DNA of 64,000 nt from Bordetella parapertussis. Lineage in GTDB: Bacteria > Bacteroidota > Bacteroidia > Chitinophagales > Chitinophagaceae. The notes below the pieces were generated by a model that was not told where the DNA came from, did no database searches, and saw nothing but the letters and a program-made list of their open reading frames with translations. Positions 53,155 through 61,027 of this stretch are shown one piece after another. The stretch's first letter is position 1; each line of letters opens with the position of its first letter. The DNA lies in assembly GCA_943331005.2 (NCBI GenBank), contig CALQJX020000008.1, forward strand, positions 62,001 to 126,000. The letters are read 5' to 3'. The position numbers were made by a program, and so were the translations under genes.

Positions 53155-53940
53155 CTACCAGTCTTTTTGCATGCGTACAGGCGCACCTTTTTCTTTCTTC
53201 ATTTTATCCTGCAGCTTCTTCTCTTCCTGCTGCAATGCATTCAGCAACTGCTCGGCCTGCTGCTGAGATAACTTACTTGGCTGCCCCTGCGGATGTTGGT
53301 CTTTTTCTTTATCGTCTTTTTTATCCTTATCCTGCTGATCATTATCGTCCTTCTTGTCCTTATTGTCTTTCTGATCCTTGTTGTCCTTATTGTCTTTATC
53401 CTTGTTATCCTTCTTGTCTTTATCTTCTTTTTTCTTTTTATCCTTATCCTGCTGTTCCTGTTTTTTCTTCATCTGCTCTGCATAAGAAAGATTGTACTTC
53501 GCATCTGCATCCTGCGGATTGGCACGCAAGGTCTGCTTATAAGCATTTATAGCATCATCCCATTTCTGCTGAGACATGTACGTATTACCTATGTTGTAGT
53601 TAGCAGCAGCTTTGTCTTCTTTTTTGGTAGCCACTTTTGCAGTAGCCTCCATCACCCTGCGCGACGAGTCGAACTGTTTCTGCTGATACAGACTATTGCC
53701 CAGATTGAACAGGGCCGGAGTATAGTTAGGTTTCTTGGCTACTACCTTAGCATAGTCGGCAGCCGCTTCCTTATATCTTTTCTGTCCGTACAGAGAGTTA
53801 CCTGTGTTTATGAGCCTGCTCACCTGTGCCGCTGCATTGCCTCCGGCAAATGCCAGTAGCAATACCATTCCTGTCCGCAGCAAAGCAGAAATACGCAGAG
53901 CAGAATATGCGTTGCTAATATATTTATGCAGCTGATTCAT
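53155..53940 (-). CDS. batC: BatC-like TPR protein with Lys/Asp-rich segment
   Basis: Exported TPR protein of the aerotolerance (Bat) operon, 261 residues. An N-terminal hydrophobic leader (LLRTGMVLLLAFAGGNAAAQ) is followed by three TPRs (GNSLYGQKRYKEAAADYAKV, LGNSLYQQKQFDSSRRVME, IGNTYMSQQKWDDAINAYK). A run of about 60 residues then consists almost only of Lys, Asp, Asn and Gln. The C-terminal segment LSQQQAEQLLNALQQEEKKL resembles other BatC tails. It starts at 53940 inside the last codons of batB (17-base overlap), so the pair is coupled. Its partners and exact job are not settled. Confidence 0.8.
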   Translation of the reverse strand: MNQLHKYISNAYSALRISALLRTGMVLLLAFAGGNAAAQVSRLINTGNSLYGQKRYKEAAADYAKVVAKKPNYTPALFNLGNSLYQQKQFDSSRRVMEATAKVATKKEDKAAANYNIGNTYMSQQKWDDAINAYKQTLRANPQDADAKYNLSYAEQMKKKQEQQDKDKKKKEDKDKKDNKDKDNKDNKDQKDNKDKKDDNDQQDKDKKDDKEKDQHPQGQPSKLSQQQAEQLLNALQQEEKKLQDKMKKEKGAPVRMQKDW

Positions 53941-54946
53941 TGACCTTCTTTTTATTTTTCCTTTTTGCACCCGGCAATAACCATTCTATCAACAACAGCA
54001 GGAACCCTGCCAATAAGAAATACTGGAAGTAACTGGTAAAGTCTGTGAACATCATAGAACCCAGATTTTTCTGCTCCATGCTCTCCAGAGATGTGTTTAG
54101 TCGCTCCGCAACCTCATCTGTATTCTGCAGCATACTGTAAGTGCCACGTCCTGCACTTGAGATACTTCTCAGCGCTTCCTCATTCAGCTTACTCACCACG
54201 GGCGTACCATTCTCATCCAACTTCACCGACTTAGTCTCCGGGTCGTAAAGTGTACTACCCTGCGGAGACCCTACGCCTACAGTGTGTATGATCACGCCTT
54301 CTTCTGCCGCCAGCCTTGCCGCTTCTATCGCTTTTTCATCATGATCCTCTCCGTCTGATATAACGATCAGCGATTTGAACTTGCGCTCATTACGGGCAAA
54401 AGATTCCATACCCATATTTATGGCATCAGAGATCACGGTACCCTGTGTTGGTACAATATCCGGACTCACATTCTGCAATATCATCTTCACAGAGCTGTAG
54501 TCTATGGTCAGGGGCACCTGCATATATGCCTTGCCGGCAAATACGATCAGCGCTACCCTGTCATTCTTCATCTTATCTGTCAGGCGCATGATAAGCTGCC
54601 TGGCTCGGGTAAGCCTGTCGGGCTGAATGTCTTTGGCAAGCATACTCTTGCTCACATCCAGTGCTATTACCACGTCCACACCCTTGCGCTCCGACTTCTC
54701 AGACTTATCCCCCATCCGCAGATTGGCCCAGCCAATGATGATGGTGAACAGCGCAATACTCATCAGAATGAACTTGAACGTATTCCTGCCTGCTATATAG
54801 CCCTGTATCTGATCTGCAAACAGGCGCTCGCTGCCTAGCTTCTGCAACTTCCGCTTGCGCCAGTATATGACGCTCATAAATAGTACTATCAGCAATGGCA
54901 GTACCGCCAGAGCATAGAGGTAGTTTATGTGTTGGAACTGGAACAT
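53924..54946 (-). CDS. batB: BatB-like von Willebrand factor A domain membrane protein
   Basis: A 340-residue protein with two N-terminal helices (LYALAVLPLLIVLFMSVIYW and FKFILMSIALFTIIIGWANL) and one C-terminal helix. The VWA domain between them has the metal-ion site D-V-S-K-S in VIALDVSKSMLAKD near 92-105, and LIVISDGEDHDEKA near 195. Members of the Bat (Bacteroides aerotolerance) operon act in the cell envelope under oxygen stress. No BatA, BatD or MoxR-like gene flanks it here, so this end of the operon is only partly present. Confidence 0.85.
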   Translation of the reverse strand: MFQFQHINYLYALAVLPLLIVLFMSVIYWRKRKLQKLGSERLFADQIQGYIAGRNTFKFILMSIALFTIIIGWANLRMGDKSEKSERKGVDVVIALDVSKSMLAKDIQPDRLTRARQLIMRLTDKMKNDRVALIVFAGKAYMQVPLTIDYSSVKMILQNVSPDIVPTQGTVISDAINMGMESFARNERKFKSLIVISDGEDHDEKAIEAARLAAEEGVIIHTVGVGSPQGSTLYDPETKSVKLDENGTPVVSKLNEEALRSISSAGRGTYSMLQNTDEVAERLNTSLESMEQKNLGSMMFTDFTSYFQYFLLAGFLLLLIEWLLPGAKRKNKKKVNESAA

Positions 54947-55276
54947 ACTGTTATGACCGCAAATTTAAACGGGCAATGTATAAATAGTTAGACAAAGAAA
55001 TGTGATTTTAATTTTCTTTAACAAGTGTAACAACCCTTCGCTACCTGCACTTAAAGGTGATACCAGCCTCCCTTATATTGAGATGCATGCCTTAGCCCTA
55101 TTCTTTGACTACAGAGATGGAAACGCATACCTTTTCCACAGACGCATTGCCGTAAAAGTGACAATATTTAGCCAAAAGACCAGTCATAATTACAATTCAC
55201 CCATATCCTATTGCTTGTCTTAAAGTATGACAGCAGATTAATAACTATCTTCGCACTCCTTTAAATCATACTAATT
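54947..55276. other. 330-base gap between batB and aspS
   Basis: AT-rich and without a credible gene on either strand. Only the aspS -7 box at 55246-55253 was recognised. A 73-codon open frame at 55002-55223 has no family resemblance and was not annotated. Confidence 0.5.
55246..55253 (+). promoter_or_regulatory. Candidate -7 box of aspS
   Basis: TATCTTCG (one mismatch from TAnnTTTG) is followed by CACTCC and lies 23 bases before the ATG. Confidence 0.4.
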
Positions 55277-57052
55277 ATGTATCGTTCACATACGTGCGGC
55301 GAATTGCGCATGCAGCATACAGGCTCAGAAGTTACTCTGGCCGGATGGGTTCAGACCGTCCGCAAGTTTGGCAGTATTACCTTCACAGACCTCAGGGATC
55401 GCTACGGTATTACCCAGCTCTACTTCAACGAACAGCTCAACACTATGCTCGATGCCCAGCCCCTCGGCCGCGAATTCGTGATACAGGCAAAGGGTAAAGT
55501 TGTGGAGCGCACCAGCAAGAATGGTAAGATCCCTACGGGCGATATAGAGATAGAAGTAACCTCTTACACCATACTCAACAGCGCAGCCACGCCTCCCTTC
55601 ACTATTGAAGAAGATACCGACGGCGGTGACGAACTGCGTATGAAATACCGCTACCTGGATCTGCGCAGGCCTACGCTGCGCCGCAACCTGGAACTGCGTT
55701 ACAAAGTGAACCGCTCTGTGCGCAACTACCTCGACACTCAGGGCTTCTGGGATATAGAAACCCCGTTCCTCATTCGCAGTACGCCTGAAGGTGCACGCGA
55801 CTTCGTTGTGCCAAGCCGCATGAACGAAGGCCAGTTCTACGCACTCCCGCAGAGCCCGCAAACCTTCAAACAACTGCTGATGGTGAGTGGCTATGACCGC
55901 TACTACCAGGTGGTAAAATGTTTCCGCGATGAAGACCTACGCGCCGACAGGCAGCCCGAGTTCACACAGGTAGACTGTGAAATGAGCTTTGTGGAGCAGG
56001 AAGATATCCTCAACACCTTCGAAGGCCTGTTCAAACACGTATTCAGGGATGTGAAGGGCGTAGAGATCACAGAAGACTTCCCCCGTATGACGTGGGATGA
56101 CGCAATGTGGTTCTACGGCAACGACAAGCCCGATATCCGCTTCGGCATGACCATTGGCAATATCAAAACACCAATAGCAGCAGAGCGCAGCGATGCAGCA
56201 GATACCAGCGCCCTGTGGCAGAGCGAGTTCCCTGTGTTCAACAACGCAGAAAGCATACTGGCCATTGCAGTGCCCGGCTGCAGCGAATATACCCGCAAAC
56301 AACTCGATGAGCTGACTGAATGGGTGAAACGCCCGCAGATAGGCATGAGCGGAGTGGTATACATCAAGTGCAATGCCGATGGTACTTACAAAAGCAGCAT
56401 AGATAAGTTCTTCTCTGAAGAAAAACTGAAAGCTATAGCCACCTTCTGCAAGGCAGAGGCAGGCAGCCTGATACTAATGCTGGCAGGTGCCGAAACACGC
56501 ACCCGCAAAGCCATGAGCGAACTGCGCCTGGAAATGGGCAACCGCCTGGGTATGCGCAACCCGGATGAATACAAACCACTGTGGGTAATAGACTTCCCCC
56601 TGTTTGAGCACGATGAAGAAGCCAACAGGTGGGTGGCACGTCACCATCCGTTCACCTCTCCTAAACCAGAGCATATAGAATGGATGAACGACCTGAGCAA
56701 GTACGGCAGCATCAAAGCCAATGCCTATGATATAGTGCTGAACGGTACCGAAATAGGTGGCGGATCCATCCGTATCTTCCACCGCGACCTGCAGGAGAAG
56801 ATGTTTGCAGCACTGGGCATGAGCAAGGAAGAAGCACAGGAAAAATTCGGCTTCCTGATGGGTGCATTCGAATATGGCGCACCACCACATGGCGGTATCG
56901 CCTTCGGCTTTGACCGTATGTGCGCCTTGCTGGGTGGCCAGGAAAGCATCCGCGACTATATCGCCTTCCCTAAGAATAATGCCGGCCGCGATGTGATGCT
57001 GGATGCACCATCTACCATAGATGCCACACAGCGCAAAGAACTGGGCCTTTAA
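55277..57052 (+). CDS. aspS: Aspartyl-tRNA synthetase (bacterial type)
   Basis: Class II synthetase charging tRNA-Asp. An N-terminal OB-fold ([20 protein letters not shown]) binds the anticodon. Motif 2 is [20 protein letters not shown] near 215-234 and motif 3 is [15 protein letters not shown] near 539-553. A bacterial-type insertion domain lies in between, from about 280 to 420. The 591-residue length is normal. It is alone, with a strong terminator after it. Confidence 0.95.
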   Translation: MYRSHTCGELRMQHTGSEVTLAGWVQTVRKFGSITFTDLRDRYGITQLYFNEQLNTMLDAQPLGREFVIQAKGKVVERTSKNGKIPTGDIEIEVTSYTILNSAATPPFTIEEDTDGGDELRMKYRYLDLRRPTLRRNLELRYKVNRSVRNYLDTQGFWDIETPFLIRSTPEGARDFVVPSRMNEGQFYALPQSPQTFKQLLMVSGYDRYYQVVKCFRDEDLRADRQPEFTQVDCEMSFVEQEDILNTFEGLFKHVFRDVKGVEITEDFPRMTWDDAMWFYGNDKPDIRFGMTIGNIKTPIAAERSDAADTSALWQSEFPVFNNAESILAIAVPGCSEYTRKQLDELTEWVKRPQIGMSGVVYIKCNADGTYKSSIDKFFSEEKLKAIATFCKAEAGSLILMLAGAETRTRKAMSELRLEMGNRLGMRNPDEYKPLWVIDFPLFEHDEEANRWVARHHPFTSPKPEHIEWMNDLSKYGSIKANAYDIVLNGTEIGGGSIRIFHRDLQEKMFAALGMSKEEAQEKFGFLMGAFEYGAPPHGGIAFGFDRMCALLGGQESIRDYIAFPKNNAGRDVMLDAPSTIDATQRKELGL

Positions 57053-57078
57053 TACCTTACAGAACTCCTTTTACAGAG

Positions 57079-57112
57079 CAGAGCCATCCGCATAGGGTGG
57101 CTCTGTTTTTTT
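57079..57112 (+). terminator. Terminator of aspS
   Basis: An 11-base stem (57079-57089 with 57095-57105) closes a 5-base loop and is followed by seven T. It lies 26 bases past the stop. Confidence 0.85.
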
Positions 57113-57212
57113 GCCGGAATTCTTAATATCCCCCTCCTCCCATAACATTGGCTGATGCCCCCATTGTTAAAGGATATGTAAATACCCCGCCCCTACAAAA
57201 CCGCAGCCCTCA

Positions 57213-57239
57213 TTGCTAACGTATATACTCCTAAATTTG
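57213..57239 (+). promoter_or_regulatory. Candidate promoter of msrA
   Basis: TTG at 57213-57215 and TAAATTTG at 57232-57239 are 16 bases apart, one short of common spacing. The -7 box ends 5 bases before the ATG. Confidence 0.45.
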
Positions 57240-57244
57240 ACTCA

Positions 57245-57913
57245 ATGAAAAAGATCGTTCAGCTTTTCACTCCGTTATTGCTGCTGATGCTGCAACTGCA
57301 GGCATGCGCCCAGAAGAACAACTACCACAACTCAAAAACATTCAGACAGATGAACACCACCACTGCCACAGACAAAACACACAAAGAAGAAACAGCCACC
57401 TTTGGTGCGGGCTGCTACTGGTGCACAGAAGCTCAGTTTCAGCAACTGAAGGGTGTGCGCCTCGTAGAATCCGGCTTTAGTGGCGGACAGGTAGACAACC
57501 CTACCTACAGGGAAGTATGCAATGGCACTACCGGCCATGCCGAGGTGTGCAACATCTACTACGACCCGGCTATCATCTCTTTTGATGAGCTGCTGGCTGC
57601 CTTCTGGACCTGCCACGACCCTACCACACTGAACCGTCAGGGAAATGATGTGGGCACCCAGTACCGCTCTGTTATCTACTACCACAACGAAGAGCAGCAC
57701 CAGAAAGCGGAAGCCTATAAAAAGAGACTCAACGAAGAAAAGGCGTTCAACGATCCGGTGATCACCGAGATCGCCCCCTTCAAGCGTTTCTATATGGCCG
57801 ACGACTACCACCAGAACTACTATAACGACAACAAGACACAACCTTACTGCCAGTTCATAGTAGGACCAAAGGTGGATAAATTCAAAAAGGTGTTCAAAGA
57901 CAAGCTTAAATAA
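57245..57913 (+). CDS. msrA: Peptide-methionine (S)-S-oxide reductase MsrA, predicted lipoprotein
   Basis: Repairs oxidised methionine in proteins. A type II signal peptide opens the protein (LLLLMLQLQAC with the lipobox Cys at residue 21), which would place it on the periplasmic face of a membrane. The catalytic motif is FGAGCYWCTEAQFQQL near 51-66, with the reactive Cys in the position usual for GCFWC. YYDPAIISFDELLAAFW, LNRQGNDVGTQYRSVIYY and DDYHQNYYND follow. The 222-residue length includes about 35 residues of leader. It is transcribed on its own and precedes purE. Confidence 0.95.
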   Translation: MKKIVQLFTPLLLLMLQLQACAQKNNYHNSKTFRQMNTTTATDKTHKEETATFGAGCYWCTEAQFQQLKGVRLVESGFSGGQVDNPTYREVCNGTTGHAEVCNIYYDPAIISFDELLAAFWTCHDPTTLNRQGNDVGTQYRSVIYYHNEEQHQKAEAYKKRLNEEKAFNDPVITEIAPFKRFYMADDYHQNYYNDNKTQPYCQFIVGPKVDKFKKVFKDKLK

Positions 57914-58032
57914 GTCCTGCTTTGCCTCTGGTACATGGCCTGCAGCACAAAAGTTTTGCAGACCCGTGGAAAACTCTGCTGTTCCCCTTGCTGTTCTCTG
58001 TCTATTTTCACACTCTAAACACAGAGGAAATA

Positions 58033-58488
58033 ATGAAAGTAATGATCATCATGGGGTCGCAGACCGATGAAGCAGTAATGCAGGAAAGCAGTAAATGGCT
58101 CACCTGGTTCGGTATAGAGAACAATATGGTGGTAGCCTCGGCTCACCGAAATCCCGATAAGGTTCGTGACCTGATGGTGAACGCACACAGCAACGGCTAT
58201 GGTGCAGTAATAGCTGCTGCCGGTATGGCTGCCGCACTGCCCGGCGTTTGCGCTGCATACACATCGCTGCCTGTTCTGGGTGTGCCGCTGGATGGTGGCC
58301 TTCCGGGTGGCATAGATGCCCTCTACAGCATTGTACAGATGCCTGCAGGACTGCCTGTAGGTACACTGGCAGTAGGCAAGGCCGGCGCACGCAATGCGGC
58401 CGTTCTCTGCGCCAGAATATTTGCACTGAGCGATACCACAGTAGCCAACCGCCTCGAAGAATTCAAGGCCAATGAATACAGGATCTGA
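58033..58488 (+). CDS. purE: N5-carboxyaminoimidazole ribonucleotide mutase PurE
   Basis: Rearranges N5-carboxyaminoimidazole ribonucleotide to carboxyaminoimidazole ribonucleotide in purine synthesis. The 151 residues carry the family segments MKVMIIMGSQTDEAV, VVASAHRNPDKV and AAGMAAALPGVCAAY. LGVPLDGGLPGGIDALYSIV, then MPAGLPVGTLAVGKAGARNA, complete the fold. ATG at 58033 follows a GAGGA-like ribosome-binding site (58024-58028); the longer frame from 57922 has no support. A hairpin ends 64 bases after the stop. Confidence 0.95.
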   Translation: MKVMIIMGSQTDEAVMQESSKWLTWFGIENNMVVASAHRNPDKVRDLMVNAHSNGYGAVIAAAGMAAALPGVCAAYTSLPVLGVPLDGGLPGGIDALYSIVQMPAGLPVGTLAVGKAGARNAAVLCARIFALSDTTVANRLEEFKANEYRI

Positions 58489-58519
58489 TAAGTGCACCGC
58501 TCTTTGAAAGAACTTACCG

Positions 58520-58555
58520 CAAGGATACAGAGGCCGTGCCTTTGTATCCTTGTTT
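58520..58555 (+). terminator. Long hairpin after purE (terminator-like)
   Basis: A 15-base stem (58520-58534 with 58538-58552, one G/T pair) closes a 3-base loop and is followed by TTT only. It could end the purE transcript, although the U run is short. Confidence 0.6.
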
Positions 58556-58678
58556 GCGCTAATACCAACACCTGCTGATGACACCTGCACCACAAAGTTT
58601 CAGCAAACTTAACAGTGCCATAATAACGAGTTTGGTACGCAATTTGTAGTTTTATTATTAACCATAAAACCGTAGACA

Positions 58679-59695
58679 TTGACAGAAGCAATCATTAATC
58701 TCGAAACGGTAAATCCCATAGAGTTCTTTGGGGTCAACAACGGAAAATTTGAGCTCCTCAAACGCAAGTTTCCGCTTCTGAAGCTCCTCTCCCGCGGTAC
58801 ACAGATAAAGATAACCGGCCAACCCGATGAAGTGGCCAACGCACAAGCTAAGATCAGTCAGATCATTCAGTACCTGGAACGCAACGGCCACCTCTCAGAA
58901 AACTACTTCTCCCGCATACTCGGCGACGACGATCAGGAAGCACCTGCAGAAGATCCTGCCACTAACGACATACTGGTATTTGGCCCCAACGGCAAGGTGA
59001 TACGCGCCAAAACAGCCAACCAGAAACTTATGGCCCAGGTGTCTGAAAAGAACGATATCATCTTTGCACTGGGCCCTGCCGGTACAGGTAAGACCTATAC
59101 CGCTGTGGCACTTGCTGTGCGTGCCCTGAAGAACAAGACCGTCCGCAAGATCATACTGACGCGCCCTGCAGTAGAGGCCGGCGAAAGCCTTGGTTTCCTG
59201 CCCGGCGATCTGAAGGAAAAGATAGACCCCTATCTGCGACCGCTCTATGATGCCCTGGATGATATGCTGCCCAGCGACAAGCTGAACTACTACATGGCCA
59301 ACCGCATCATAGAGATAGCTCCGCTCGCCTATATGCGCGGCCGTACACTGGACAATGCCTTCATCATACTGGATGAGGCGCAGAACTCTACCGACCTGCA
59401 GCTGAAGATGTTCCTGACCCGTATAGGTGCATCGGCAAAGGCGATCATCACCGGCGACCTTACCCAGACAGATCTTCCGAAGAACCAGAAGAGCGGCCTG
59501 CTGAAAGCATCGCGCATATTGCAGAACATAGAGGGCATAGCCCATGTGCAGCTGGATGAGGCCGATGTGGTGCGCCACCGCCTTGTGAAGATGATCATAC
59601 GTGCATACGACAAGGAGCAGGTGCGCGAAGAAGAAATAGAAGAGAAGCGCAGCCAGCAGTGGCAGGCACTGGGCAACCAGAAACCGAACAGTTAA
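58679..59695 (+). CDS. PhoH family ATPase (YbeZ-like)
   Basis: A 338-residue P-loop ATPase. The N-terminal KH-like part (FFGVNNGKFELLKRKFPLLK) precedes the Walker A site in ALGPAGTGKTYTAVALAVRA near 126-145. Walker B follows in AFIILDEAQNSTDLQLKMFL near 223-242, with TGDLTQTDLPKNQKSGL after it. Members are linked to RNA maturation and stress; none has a settled reaction. The start is TTG, the only sensible one near the conserved N-terminus. Confidence 0.9.
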   Translation: MTEAIINLETVNPIEFFGVNNGKFELLKRKFPLLKLLSRGTQIKITGQPDEVANAQAKISQIIQYLERNGHLSENYFSRILGDDDQEAPAEDPATNDILVFGPNGKVIRAKTANQKLMAQVSEKNDIIFALGPAGTGKTYTAVALAVRALKNKTVRKIILTRPAVEAGESLGFLPGDLKEKIDPYLRPLYDALDDMLPSDKLNYYMANRIIEIAPLAYMRGRTLDNAFIILDEAQNSTDLQLKMFLTRIGASAKAIITGDLTQTDLPKNQKSGLLKASRILQNIEGIAHVQLDEADVVRHRLVKMIIRAYDKEQVREEEIEEKRSQQWQALGNQKPNS

Positions 59696-59717
59696 CAACA
59701 ACAATCCCTGCTCACAG

Positions 59718-59742
59718 AATGCCTCCCCAACGGGAGGCATTT
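59718..59742 (+). terminator. Hairpin after the PhoH gene (weak terminator)
   Basis: AATGCCTCCC pairs with GGGAGGCATT across a 4-base loop, followed by TTCTGCTTCT, which is T-rich but interrupted. It lies between two convergent genes. Confidence 0.55.
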
Positions 59743-59768
59743 CTGCTTCTATACAATCCCGGAACAGA

Positions 59769-61016
59769 TCAGAGTTTGAACTGCACCGGCAGTGTGAAGT
59801 AGGTCTTCACCGGCTGTCCGTTTTGTTTGCCGGGCTTCCAGCGGGGCATATTCTTTAGTAGCCTTGTAGCTTCATCATCGCAACCGGCACCTATGCCGCG
59901 CAGCACCTGAATATCGCTGAGAGAGCCATCTTCATTTACCACAAACTTCATGATGACCCTACCCTGCACTGCGTTGTTTCTGGCGGCCTCGGGGTAGCGC
60001 ATATTTGTTGCGAAATATTCCTGCACATCTACCTGCGCAGCCGGCATCTGCTCTACATAATTGTAGACCGCATTGCTTGCTGATGGTGGTAGCGGCGCGG
60101 CAGCAACACCCTGCGGCACAGTACCCGGATCTATGCCCGTAGATGGTTCCTTAGCAGCACTCTCTGCAGCTATTGCGGCCATCAGCTCCCTGGTAGGGGG
60201 CGCCTTGCGCACTTCCTGCTTCAGGTTGTTGAAGCCACCGGTAACAACGCCATTGGTAAAGATCACTTCGGCCATTACTTTACCATCTGCATCTTTGTAG
60301 TGCCAGGTGCCGGTGCGCACATCATTATCGAAATGCAGGTCCATGCAGGGCTTGCCATTTTCGTAGTAGAAAGTCTGGTCGCCATCCCAGTGAGCATTAC
60401 GGTTCAGCATGGCCTCTGCATCTCTGCGTTGGGTGTACCAATAGGTGAGCAGATTCCTCAGCGAATCGGGTGTAGTAGCCGGGTGGCGGCCTCTGTCGCG
60501 AAAGGGATTGTAGTTGGGGTTGTCGTAGATGCGGTGTGTGTAGAGCGTATCCAGCTCGGCATCGGAGAGGCGCCTGTAATTGCAGACAGAAGCGGGCTTG
60601 CCATCGGGCATCCATTTCTTCCATTCACCATCAGGCATACCAGCTTTGTAGCCACACTCGGCCTGCCTGCTGCCATCGCTGTAGTAGTAGGTGAACATGC
60701 CGTCCTTAGCCCCATCAGCATAGTTGCCGGTATAGGCTACTTTGCCGTTCTCGTAGTAGAAGGTACACTTACCATCAAAGACCTTGGCAGGCAATGCTTC
60801 GGTATGCAGAGACAGCTCTGCATTGCGCACAGCTATGGCCTTCTTTTTATCATTATCATCGAAGTTGACATGGTCGCGGCCATCGAATGAATTCCATGCC
60901 CAGTGGTAGTTTCCTTCAAACTTCTTATTGCCGTTTGCAAAGTATTCTGTCTTCTTTTGTGCGGTTGCGCCAAGAGCGCTGAGCACCAGTGCCAGTGCGG
61001 CTATATGCTTTATCAT
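59769..61016 (-). CDS. Exported MORN-repeat protein with C-terminal TonB domain
   Basis: A 415-residue protein. The leader (IAALALVLSALGATA) looks like a cleavable signal peptide, so there is no obvious inner-membrane anchor. MORN-type repeats follow: TFYYENGKVAYTGNYADGAK, FTYYYSDGSRQAECGYKAGM and a third near residue 220. A Pro/Ala linker leads to a TonB C-terminal domain (NMRYPEAARNNAVQGRVIM, PRWKPGKQNGQPVKTYFTLP). TonB normally needs the anchor to couple to ExbB/D, so a classical energising role is doubtful. It follows the WG-repeat gene with an 11-base gap. Confidence 0.8.
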   Translation of the reverse strand: MIKHIAALALVLSALGATAQKKTEYFANGNKKFEGNYHWAWNSFDGRDHVNFDDNDKKKAIAVRNAELSLHTEALPAKVFDGKCTFYYENGKVAYTGNYADGAKDGMFTYYYSDGSRQAECGYKAGMPDGEWKKWMPDGKPASVCNYRRLSDAELDTLYTHRIYDNPNYNPFRDRGRHPATTPDSLRNLLTYWYTQRRDAEAMLNRNAHWDGDQTFYYENGKPCMDLHFDNDVRTGTWHYKDADGKVMAEVIFTNGVVTGGFNNLKQEVRKAPPTRELMAAIAAESAAKEPSTGIDPGTVPQGVAAAPLPPSASNAVYNYVEQMPAAQVDVQEYFATNMRYPEAARNNAVQGRVIMKFVVNEDGSLSDIQVLRGIGAGCDDEATRLLKNMPRWKPGKQNGQPVKTYFTLPVQFKL

Positions 61017-61027
61017 GTGGTTGTGCG

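Noticed and set aside
53293-53859. 188-codon plus-strand open frame over the batC gene
   Set aside because: It is the complement of a Lys/Asp-rich tract and its hydrophobic run is an artefact of that composition.
55002-55223. 73-codon open frame between batB and aspS
   Set aside because: No recognisable family, no ribosome-binding site and low-complexity composition.
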